Positions 50,981 to 61,022 of a stretch of 64,000 nt of DNA are shown in pieces (the first letter of the stretch is position 1; each line of letters begins with the position of its first letter). The DNA is taken from contig NC_041018.1 of NCBI RefSeq assembly GCF_004193775.1, positions 40,218,677-40,282,676 of the forward strand, read 5' to 3'. The position numbers and the translations under genes were made by a program. Below the pieces are notes generated by a model. That model ran no database searches. It was given only the letters and a program-made list of their open reading frames with translations, and was not told the origin of the DNA. The DNA comes from Glycine soja. Taxonomy: Eukaryota; Streptophyta; Magnoliopsida; Fabales; Fabaceae.

Positions 50981-52614
50981 GATAAACAACCAATGCCACA
51001 GATAACATGATCAACCCGAGTCCAGACCTACCTTGTAGATTGCAGGCACGCAAAGCTCGCTTTGGCAAAGCCTTTGTCATGCTTTGTGGGTTATACTGTT
51101 GTTCTTCAACATGTTTTTGCCTTTGCGATGAATGGTTGAAATGGGGAGCAAAGAATTCCTCCTAATGGTCATTTACTCATTTAAGACTTGGTTTCCATCC
51201 AAGTGCCAAGGATTTTTCCCTCAAGACCGGTCTAAGACTGAGGTGAGGTGAATTAGATTTGTTTGTTTTAAATTCTTAGATGATGATGTAATGGGACGTT
51301 TAACCACAAAAGGCTGAGTTGGTTTCACGTTTGGGAAGCCAAGTGGTTTGGAAGATGAATTGTAGATTGTTAGTCAAATATTTGCTTCCTTTAAAGATGC
51401 GCTGGGAAGTGTTGTTTCCTGTTAGTCTTCTCCAAAATGTGAAACTATCATGCACTAACTGATGAGGAAATTATTTAGTTGTGATGTAGCTGAAATCATA
51501 ATTCATTGTATCTGTGGGATTTATTATGTTATTGATGTTGATTTTTATCATCAAAATCGTTTGTCTATTCTTCCTTTTAATACATCATAATCATACCTCG
51601 ACAAAATTGAATATATCACTTACAGATAGGTAATACATAGTCCAATTAATTTTGTCGAACAGATTTTGAAAATGCAATTATCCTTTAGAATGAACAGTGT
51701 TTTTTTTTTTTTTCATTTTCGCTTAAATTATATTTCATTCTCATTTTCCCCTCATAGTTTGAGGGCTTTGAGCTTCTCCATAGCCTTGCAACTCAAAGTC
51801 GAACCTGGATCTCCGGATATTCACTTCAATCACCCATAAGAAATAGAAAGGGGTGAACATTTTTCAACTTGTTTTGATTTTACGTGTTCCATTTCAAAGA
51901 AGATTTTTTTAAAAAAAAATGGACAAGTAATAAAGAAATAGTTTTTATGACTTTCACAAAGTTCATAAAAGAATAACTATTTTGTTAAAATAAATAAATT
52001 CAAACACCATCCATATACACTTTAGTTTTTACTAAAACAAATTCTTATAAAGTAAATTATATATATGTATTGTACTACATGGGGCCCACGAGAGCTCGGA
52101 CGTGGGGTAATCGGCCTCCACGACTTGCTATCTGGTAGTAACCAGTCTCCATAACCTGGTATTGTCCGTAGTGGATGTCGTGGACGGTTATCTCATTCGA
52201 ACTCGATCCTACTATTTATATAGGAGGGTGCTATTTATATAAGAGGAGACATCAGCAGAAGATAAGTAACATTTTATCCCTATCATACTCCTGACTCACA
52301 TATTGACTTGAGCATCAGAGTCCCTTTCAGGTACTCACTCACACCATCAGTAAAGAAGTCTATACACTCAAATATAAGGAAAGAGATAGATCGGATTAGG
52401 TCACGAGAGTCACAACCTGGTAAAAACATGTATATAATATCTTTTATGAGTAAAGTTATATCTTATCTTATTTTTTTACAAATTCTCTTAATACTATATA
52501 AAGAAAATATTTAATAAAGACATATAGTACATTTTATATCTTAAATTTTAAAAATATATTTTAATTTATTTCATTTAATAATGAGGTACTTAAAAGAATA
52601 ACTATTTTTTTATT
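50981..52614. other. 3' region of the PAN-domain gene and intergenic DNA
   Basis: The first 550 bp probably include the 3' untranslated region. A possible LTR remnant lies at 52080-52400. No other gene was seen. Confidence 0.5.
52080..52400 (+). mobile_element. Possible LTR-retrotransposon LTR remnant
   Basis: A GC-richer block (GGGGCCCACGAGAGCTCGG onward) leads into TATTTATATAGGAGG and TATTTATATAAGAGGAGAC, two TATA-like boxes. It continues with GACTTGAGCATCAGAGTCCC, a layout and a phrase seen in U3-R-U5 regions of plant Gypsy LTRs. TG/CA ends and a target duplication were not identified. Confidence 0.4.
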
Positions 52615-52623
52615 AATTTTTTA

Positions 52624-54015
52624 GGCTTAAATATATTTTTGATCATTGATATATACTTGGATTTTGCATTTGGTTCCTAATATATTTTTGTTTTGTGATG
52701 GATTCCTAATATTTGAAATTTTTTGTGCAAGGTCCCTACTGTTAGAATGAATCCGTTAACTGCTGATGTGACTGTTAACTTGACACGTCGATAAGTTACG
52801 TATGATGCCACGTTAGATAAAATGTGACATGTAAGTTGACCATGTGTTATTTGACATGACATCATATTTTAATTAAATTAAAACGAAAAAACATGCTCAT
52901 TCATCCCTTCCTTGCAAGCAATTGCACTAAAAGGGTCAAAAAACTCAACTCAATAATACCCCTTTGACTTCCCACTTGTCTTCTCATTGAAAAACTTCAC
53001 CACTTTCACCGGCCCGTACTTACTAAGCTCAACATCAGTAGTCCACCAATGCGAATCACCCACAAACAATATAGTACCACCAAAACCAACAGTAGTACCA
53101 CCACCACCACCACCACCTCTAACTCCTCCAATATTAACACTACTAATAGCACTCACACTGTTCCCAACACCATTTCCACCAACCCTATTAACATTCCCTC
53201 CTCTTCCACCACCACCAACACTCCCTTGACCTTGTCTCACCAAACCCTCATTTCCCACAATCCCACCATGTGGTTATTGTCCAATCCTCTACACCGCAGC
53301 ACCATCATTCCCACCCTGATCCTTAATTTCACTCAAATTCTCACATTGGTTCCCTAATTCAACCTTAATCCCACCTTGTTCCCCCTAAACCCTTGATTTT
53401 GAAACCCTAGATTCCACAACCCTGCTTCCTCCACCACCACCACCCTCTCCACCGCCATCGACACCTGGAATCGAAACCCTAACGACATTTGAAACTAGTG
53501 GTGGCGGTGGAGGTTTCTTTTCTTCGACATCGCCGCTTTGGAACCCTCAATCGTCGTTCTTGAGCAACGATTGAAGGAACCCTTCGCCGAAGTTAACGTT
53601 GTTGTAAAGATCCTCATAATTGTCATCTTCTTCCTCGCCCAAGAAACCCTCGTCGGCGACGATGGATATAGCTTCGTTATGGTAGAACTAACCATGGGAT
53701 CGCTGCTCTCACTATATCCTACCTCACCTTGGTCCATTTTGGCGAATATAACTTCTATTTTTTTGTTTTAATTTAATTAAAATATGATGTCATGTCATGA
53801 TCAACTTACATATCATATTTAATCTGACGTAACATCACAAGTAGTTTGCTGACATGTTGAGTTAAAAGTCATATTAGTAGTTAATGGATTCCTTTCAATA
53901 GCGAGGACATCGTACAAAACTTTTCAAGTATTAGAAACTCATTACAAAACAAAAATTTATTAGGAATCAAATACAAAATTCGAATATATATTAGAGATAA
54001 AAACATATTTAAATC
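52624..54015. mobile_element. Pack-MULE-like element with long terminal inverted repeats
   Basis: The left end GGCTTAAATATATTTTT and the right end (minus strand GATTTAAATATGTTTTT) start inverted repeats of about 255-268 bp, with matching blocks such as TTTTTGTTTTGTGATGGATT against its TTTTTGTTTTGTAATGAGTT counterpart. The flanks AATTTTTTA (52615-52623) and ATTTTTTTA (54016-54024) form a 9-bp duplication with one mismatch. The interior holds no transposase, only a captured gene fragment. This combination defines a non-autonomous, gene-capturing Mutator-like element. Confidence 0.75.
52950..53737 (-). pseudogene. Captured RRM-protein gene fragment (CPSF6-like type) inside the Pack-MULE
   Basis: The minus strand begins MDQGEVGYSESSDPM near 53737 and, after frame changes, reaches a Gly-rich linker. 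It then reads the start of an RNA recognition motif (ILFVGDSHWWTTDVELSKYG, then VKVVKFFNEKTSGKSKGYYW) near 52950-53080. This resembles plant CPSF6-like RNA-binding proteins, whose RRM has the LFVGxLHWWTTD signature. The reading frame shifts several times and the RRM is cut after its first half, so no RRM protein can be made. There are no introns in the fragment. Confidence 0.75.
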
Positions 54016-54397
54016 ATTTTTTTATTATTAAGTTTTGATGGTTAAAATAAGGATGCAATTTAAATTTAATAAACTCACTTTGAAATTTGAATAACTATTT
54101 AAATAAATTTTTACAATCAAATTATACGAAAAACGGTAGTTGGTGGTAGTTTGGTACACAACTTCACATGTTCTTACAGTTTGCGTCCGCAAACCAAAAA
54201 GGCTAGCTAGGGTTTGAGATCAGATCAGGGTGTAAGAAAAATCAGTAATCAGCAATCACTTATTAACCTAGAAATTGTTATCCGTTTGTTTCCGATGCAA
54301 GAAATGTTACACAGCAACACATTCATCATTCACCTCCTTTCGTGACAAATCGCTCTTACCGATTAACAAAATCTCGTGTACCAGAGTCACCACCGAC

Positions 54398-54739
54398 ATG
54401 GGTTCGGGTTCGGTCCACTGGAACGTATTCGACGGCGTGAAGATAATCACGGCGACGCCGGAGGCGCTCATGGCGGAGATCGACTCCGCGATCTCGAATC
54501 TGGAATACTCACGTGCCACCGCTCTCCTGGAGGCCGACGAGGGATACGACGCGCACATGGCCGACGAAGCCTACAAGGCGGGCTGCGCCGCCCTGGCCGC
54601 CGGCAAGCTCGACGAGGCTCTCCGATCTCTGAACCTCTCTCTCTCGAAGTGCCCCCCCGATAAGACCGCCGCTCTCTCTAAACTCAACTCGCTCATCACC
54701 CTCACTTCTCACCACCTTCTTCAAGTCTCTTCCAAATGA
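54398..54739 (+). CDS. Small TPR-like protein, function unknown
   Basis: Single-exon gene, 113 aa, starting MGSGSVHWNVFDGVKIITAT. An upstream in-frame ATG at 54275 would add 41 residues, but the family as I recall it starts at MGSGSVHW, and the codon composition rises sharply in G+C after 54398. Residues 57-90 (ADEAYKAGCAALAAGKLDEA followed by LRSLNLSLSKCPPDKT) have the helix-turn-helix spacing of one tetratricopeptide-like unit, with A/G at small positions and a Pro near the end. Residues 20-47 form another amphipathic helix. No signal peptide, membrane helix or catalytic motif is present. A protein-binding adaptor role is only an inference from the TPR-like fold. Confidence 0.82.
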   Translation: MGSGSVHWNVFDGVKIITATPEALMAEIDSAISNLEYSRATALLEADEGYDAHMADEAYKAGCAALAAGKLDEALRSLNLSLSKCPPDKTAALSKLNSLITLTSHHLLQVSSK

Positions 54740-57094
54740 CACCGCGTGGTTACTTTCGTTGCGTTCTCGTGAATCTTCTTCAAGTGTAAAAATTCTATCA
54801 AGTTGATAATGTTTTTCTATGCCACCAATGTTCTGATTCTGCATCAATCTCTGTTTTTTGCAGTCTACTGTTAATTGATCTTGTTTTTATTACTCTTTCC
54901 AACATTAAGAATACGGTTCAATTAAAGAGAAAGAAAACAAAAATATAATGTCAAATTCACCATAATTAAATCAAGATCCACGAATTATGTTTAAAAAATT
55001 GCATGAAGGAGAAATGTGGATAATAAATGTGAGCTAGTTTTTTTTTTTTTTTTTTTTTAATAAAAATGATAGAAGAGGAAGACACTTTCAATGCTATCCG
55101 AACAGGGTGCCAATGGTATGTTGAATCTGCAAGCAGAGGATTATCGTACACTCTCGAAATATAAGTAGTTTCATCCAGTTACAGTTATTTAATTAGTCCC
55201 TAGATGTCAATGGGTCCCCTTGAAGGAGGAGGATTCGAACCCACACTCGTGGAGAAGATGAAAGTTTGTTTAGAATTCTTAATCACCTGTGTTAACTTGC
55301 ATTGAAAATATGAACAAGGATTTATTCTCAGTATTTGAAATTGCAGGAAATTGTGTCAACTTGCATTGAAAACATGAGCAAGGATTTATTACCAATATTT
55401 GATATTGCAGGAAATGGTAGATAAATGCAGTTCACAATTGTAAGAAACTGAGGCTGTGGTCAAAATTACAGCCACAAACAGTTTGCTAAACTGATAAATC
55501 TAATTGATGTGGCTACAATATTAATCACATTGTGACCAAAATTACAGTCACACCGATTTTTAAAACCTTAGAATCTAATTATGAGGTAAAGATCAAATAA
55601 CAAATTAGGTGGGAACGTTAGTCTTTAACAGAAAATTATCATCATAACATCACTAGGAATTTACAGTATGAGCTACATTGGTTATAATTCTCATTTGGAC
55701 TATGTTATACTTAATGGACATTTGGCTCGTTAAGCTGCATGCTTAGTTTGGAATGACACGACAAATGATGTGTTCCATTATTAGCCTTCCCATTAAAAGG
55801 ATCTGGTTAAGTGGTTCCCTCAATCTTCCAAAGATTTTACCACTGTAGCAATCATTTCTCTCTATTTCCATTTCACTATCACAACTTATTGCACGATTGA
55901 GAAAAAAATGAATCATCATGGTTGTTTAGTTAATAGTTGCATAATTCTCTCAATAACCCTTAACCCTATGTATATTAGCATGTCAATTTCACTGTACTGC
56001 ATACTGAATCACAGTATCACATCATTTTTTTTTTTTAAAAATGGCTTGTAATAATAATGTAAAAAGTGTGAACCACATAATTGGTAATTATGTTTTGTTT
56101 TTCTTCTTCTGCCTTGCTTCCAAACTGTAAAATCTGCCTTATTTTGACGTGAAGACCAGGGTATAGTTACATCATTATTAACCAACCAACCACCTTAGCG
56201 GTCTTCACATGTCGAACCTGATTCATGAATCATGGTGCAACTTGTTTGGGAAACTCGTGATGAGTTTGTATTTTTTAGACTTGTTCTCCTAAGTTTTTGT
56301 CTGAAACTAATTCAGATCTTTATTCAACAAATATGAGATATTGGTGATGGGAGAAAAAAAAGTGTTAAGTGGAGACCCTAGAATATGGTGGTCTCACTTT
56401 TACTTTTTTTCTTTTTCGATCAACAGAAGTTTTCTTCTTTTTTCCTCAAAAAATCTTTTTGCACGTACAACAGAATCCCCTTCCATGCCATCGAGTCTAT
56501 TTCAACTTTCAAAACGATGCAATAGGGCCACTTAGGCCAAAACGTAGCGATGCTCTTGTCCCTTTCTGGATTATTTTTCGCACGAAATAACTTCCATTGG
56601 ACGGTAACCATTAACCAATTAATACAAAATATAAACTTATCAGATATAGCAGTATCTTTTTGTTGGGTCGCACGTCTTGTTAAGCATGACTTTAGCTTCA
56701 AGTGTAACTCTGAACAAGCACCACTACTAACAAAGAGAGATAATTAGATAAAACAAATCGACCAAAGTTACCAAAGGATTTTTTTTTTATCCGTGAGAAT
56801 CAAAGGGTGAAGGGATTTACAACTCAGGCATCCCTTGACTTACCAAAGGGGTTTGCTATTTGAAGTAGTCAAACAAGCATTTGATTTTCTTGCCATTCAT
56901 TGAAAGTGTTTGTTTTGTAGCCCATTTTAACTTGCCTTTACCTTAAAGAACGGAAAGCTTATTAGTGGGGGTTTCAGTACCGGGCCACTATCAATGAAGC
57001 ATATCAATTTGAGCATCAACACAAAGTGTTTATGTTTCTAGTTGTTTCAATATATATCCTCTCATGTGAAAAAGTTGATCAAGGGATTCACACC
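54740..57094. other. Intergenic DNA
   Basis: No supported gene. It contains a long T run near 55038-55059, a 64-bp tandem duplication (55288-55415), and AT-rich spacer. The last few hundred bases are promoter and leader for the gene at 57095. Confidence 0.5.
55288..55415. repeat. 64-bp tandem duplication, two copies
   Basis: TGTGTTAACTTGCATTGAAA begins the first copy and TGTGTCAACTTGCATTGAAA the second. Each ends ATTGCAGGAAAT. A few substitutions separate the copies. Confidence 0.88.
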
Positions 57095-58063
57095 ATGGGT
57101 GGTGTCTTCTACCATGAAGAAGAGCCAATAAACCATACCAAGAGATGCAAATTCCTTGCAGGGACTTTGAAAGAAGTATTTTCCCACTGTCAAACTTTAA
57201 GTTGTCGGAGGCTTTCAACTGCAAGCCTTGAGGAGGAGTGCCCCATCATTGATGATGTTGATGAGGTACAGGATCTACTTTCATCAAACCCTTTGGAAAA
57301 GTTCTTCACTTTGATAAGTTGTGTGTTCTCGGATTATGAACGTTTGTAAAATTGATTTTCATGTAATGTGATTTATGTATTAATCGAATGTGAAAACTGC
57401 TTAAGTTAATTCAATTCAAAATCAATTTTGTAATATGAACTAAACATGTTAACATTTACCTAAAACCATGTTAGCTGATATTCCAACTTGATTTTGGATC
57501 ATCTAACATGAATCCAAACATGCTATGAAGGTGAATTCCATGTTGAACTTTGAAGTAACCTCAGTTGTTGTCATTGTTCTTTTGTGCTGCTTCCTTAGGT
57601 GGTTGTTTCAGCGGTTAGAAGTCGAGTTATGGAGAAACAAAAGCACAAGCCAAGCCCATTGAGAGAAGGCTTTTCCATGGCATATTCTCCTGCAACAAGG
57701 GAACTGTATGTCACTCACAGTCACACAATGGCACCACAAGCAAAGGTGGTAGTAGGTGATGAAGAACACAACGAAAGAGAAGAGTTCTTTTCGGTTAAAA
57801 GTTGTCTCTCGTGCTGTTCTTCTTCGAGTGCTGTGAGTGACCAAGCATTTTATTCTGTGAAGACAAACCTGTCTAGATGTTCAAGCATGAATGAGGTTGA
57901 CATCTCAGAATGTTGGCGGCGTTCGATAATTCAAGAGTTTTGTCACTGCGAGGGATGGCCTTTTGGTCTGTGCCGTAAAGCTGTGTTACTTCCACCACTG
58001 CCTAAGTCGCCGTCTGAGTCATGGTTGTCACGCAAAATACAACGAAGTACCAAAGTTACCTGA
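57095..58063 (+). CDS. Plant-specific protein of unknown function, two exons
   Basis: Exons 57095-57265 and 57599-58063, joined in phase 0 (GATGAG|GTACAG and CCTTAG|GTGG), encode 211 aa. The start MGGVFYHEEEPINHTKRCKF is chosen over the upstream in-frame ATG at 57026 because homologues, as I remember them, begin there and the ATGGGT context is good. Conserved-looking blocks are the N-terminus, REEFFSVKSCLSCCSS and AFYSVKTNLSRCSS in the middle (two similar FSV/YSVK...CSS units), and WRRSIIQEFCHCEGWPFGLC near the C-terminus followed by a proline-rich LPPLPKSPSESW. The repeated Ser/Cys-rich units suggest phosphorylation or metal binding, which is inference only. There is no signal peptide or membrane helix. 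I recognise a conserved plant family but no assigned function. Confidence 0.85.
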
Positions 58064-58810
58064 ACTTGTTAAGCTTTTACTTGTTCAGTTTTTTTTTTTT
58101 TTTTTTTTTTTTTTCATGTTTCAGTTATCTCTTGACTTGTAAGAGAGCTTGGTCGAAGATTGTTGAATAATGGATGGGTCAAGCTTCATATATAGACTAC
58201 AGTTTCTTTCTTTTGTCTAATACAAATGCCTTCGCATTCATTGATAAATATGCATTTCAATAAATTAACGCGGCTGCTGCCATTTATCATTTTTTTTTGT
58301 TTGTTCGAGACTTGCTAGCAATCCCCTCTCTAGCACTATTATTAATTAAAGTTTATTATAAAATACAAAATAATAAACAGAACTCTTTGAAAAAGTTAAA
58401 CTCATAAAATTTTGTGTTTTCAATCAATTTTAGTCAATTCTAAAAATGTGTGGCTAGTTTTTCTTGTTCTGTTACATACATGCTTGCAGAGACTGGATTC
58501 AGATACAATTGAGTAGCTCAATATAATTAACTTCTTGACTTGTCATTTACATATTGGTAATATACAAGTCCTTAAAACTTGACCAGCATTGCTACTTGTT
58601 AACTTTGGAAAATGACATTGAGAACGAAAGAGAAATGCTGTTTAAGGATAATCCCAGCTAACAAAGTCAAGCGCTCTTATTTCCATGCTATCAAACGCTT
58701 GGGAACAAAAAGGTCAGGCAAAAACAAATCAAAGAGTCTACAGGCATCCTCAAAAGCATGATATAAAACAGAGACAAACAATTACATGCACTGTTTCTAA
58801 AATATTGCTT

Positions 58811-61022
58811 TTATGCTCTTTGCTCAACATATGAACCTGCAAGTCCAGAAGTTCCAAGAACCGTAACCTACAACAGAAACATCACATTAGATAAGGGAAT
58901 GGGAATTGGTCTACAATTCTTAATGTAAATGCTATTTCCTATGAAAGTGTTTTTACAAAAACTATCACGAATGGTGAACAAGTAATAATCAATCATGGTG
59001 GGAAAGAGAAAGGCGAAGTTGAAAAATAAAAATCACAATTGACAGAACACACCAATTTTCCTTACATTTTTCTCCTTTCCAGAGTTATTTTACGAAAGCA
59101 CATCCATACTACTTAAGATTTTTCTTATTAGTAGCAATACAGGATAAACTACCAACCAAAAAATGCAACGAAGAATTTAAGAAAGCACAGGCAAAAAAGT
59201 TACAATGATATTCCAGCAAATGTGTCAATAACATTTAACTACATATTTTCCAAGGACCTAAAAAATACACCATGTTGAAAACTTGCAAGTGCACACATAA
59301 ATTGGAAATTAGAGTTGTTGATGATGGCTGCAGTGCTGTGGTATCAGCCAAAGGGAGTGGGAGATTTTTTTGTATGTCTCACCTCATATTTCTCATTCAG
59401 TCAATGGGAGTGACATTTAAAGTGTACGCATTTGAGTGAAAAAGAAAAAAGAGAGAGAGACAGAGAGAAACAGCACAGAGAATTATGAAAGCCAACACAC
59501 AACACTGCATCTAAGGAGCTCATTTATAAACTTGCCTCCATTGGCCGCCATACACAAATTACTAGATAAATAGGCAATAATAAGTGGAAATATACGATGA
59601 TATACCTTTCCCCACTCGGCACCAAGGCCACTGCATCTCATTTTTAAGTGAATCATCTTTGCACCCAACTCTGTCTCCACCTTCTTCCGTAGATAGCTCT
59701 CGTCGGGTCCAAAGGAATTCAAATAGGTGGAGTAGCGATCAAAAATGGTATGCAGAGCATTTTTTATATGATCAGGCAATGGCTTTACATCCTACAAAAG
59801 AAATCAAATCATCAGCCTAATAATGTGATGGGTGATTGAGAATAATTTCACAGACACGAGTCTAAATCGAAATACCTCGCCACTCATTCCAATGCTGTCA
59901 TCAAATTCCAATTTCAAGGAGATTAGAATCCCGCCAAACTCCTCAATAGCCTTGGCTGCACAGAACACATTTTCCACAACCTCCTTGCCAGCTTTGTCAT
60001 CAGTGTTTTTAGACAGTGCATTCTTAACATCAGATATGACAGAATCCGGAAGCTCACTCCAACTTACCGCCATCAAATCCTTGAAAGCATTGTAAAGCAC
60101 AGGGTCCTTAATATTGGGCATGTGGGTCACATCTTCACTATAGAATCTCATACTCCCTAAACCCATTGAGAGAGGAGACCTGCATTCTGTACATGTTTTT
60201 TCATGCAAAACTAATTCAGAATATAACACCCATCCTTAAGTACAACACACTAGCTCAAAACCAAATCAACATATATATGGCTCTGTTTGGATAAACTTCT
60301 CTCAAGTACTTTTGGAGTAGAAATCAAGATAAAGTGAATTGAGAGCTTCTCCCATAAGCTAAAATCAACTTACGAACTTAATTTTTTATAAAACCTCTCT
60401 CACTTAATTTGTCCAAAAAGTTGAGATGCAATTGATTTTAGTTTAAGGGAGAAGCTTCCTTCCTTTTGCTTTCCTATTAAAAGCATGTCCAGAGTGAATT
60501 ACATACAACACCCTTTTTCAATGTAGAGGTTTTGAAGTTGTGATATAAATAATCCATTTCATTATTGAAGAGTGAAGACAACGTTGCCACTAACAACACG
60601 AAAATTACTGTCCACACTACACCAGTCTTGAAAAACCAGAATACAAAGTCAATAGAAATCGATTGATTCAGCTCTGGAGTTAGTTAGCAATCGAAGTCAC
60701 GAAAATAACGAAGAAATGTTATTCCAGCAAAATAAATGGAATACGAACACTAGCTTCCTGTTCCTATAACAATTACATTGAATATTGATTCAATCAATCA
60801 GAGACGTGATGAAATGAGATTAATTGGATCGAGTGTTGCGGGAGAAAGTGCGATAAAAGTGATCCGAAGGAAAAACCTAATAGAAGAGAAAAGAGTACCT
60901 GAGGGTGAAGGAGAAGGAAGAGGATTGGGAGAGCGAGAGAGAAGAGAAGGACGAAGAACGAAATGATAAGATCTGCAACTCAGTGATCGGAACAATGGTC
61001 TCAGTCGCATCATTTTCTCCAT
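58811..61022 (-). CDS. SDH5: Succinate dehydrogenase subunit 5 (SDH5), mitochondrial
   Basis: Plant-specific subunit of respiratory complex II in the mitochondrial inner membrane. Exons in transcript order: 61022-60899, 60186-59876, 59791-59606, 58867-58811; 678 nt, 225 aa plus stop. The start MEKMMRLRPLFRSLSCRSYH is a basic, acid-poor presequence up to about residue 55, where MRFYSEDVTHMP begins the mature part. Conserved segments follow: FKDLMAVSWSELPDSVI, NTDDKAGKEV, IEEFGGILISLKLEFDDSIG, FGPDESYLRKKVETELG, KMIHLKMRCSGLGAEWGKVT and GSYVEQRA at the end. These match Arabidopsis SDH5 as I remember it. Exon 2 starts after GTACAG|AATGCAGG; the more obvious TGCAG|GTCT acceptor three codons later breaks the frame. 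The protein has no known catalytic residues and its role in the complex is structural by current knowledge. Confidence 0.93.
60344..60457. repeat. Fold-back (MITE-like) sequence in SDH5 intron 1
   Basis: AGCTTCTCCCATAAGCTAAA at 60344 pairs with TTTTAGTTTAAGGGAGAAGC near 60437-60456. The surrounding CTCTGTTTGGATAAAC (near 60281) and AAAGCATGTCCAGAG (near 60480) resemble hAT-type MITE ends common in legume introns. Confidence 0.55.

Noticed and set aside
52987..53357. Plus-strand Pro/Thr-rich open frames over the captured RRM fragment.
   Set aside because: They are the antisense reading of a Gly-rich (GGN) linker and have no independent support.
55190..55260. A perfect GGTTCGAATCC B box on the minus strand, suggesting a SINE or tRNA gene.
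   Set aside because: No A box at the right distance, no tRNA fold and no poly(A) tail. It may be a decayed SINE, but the support is too thin.
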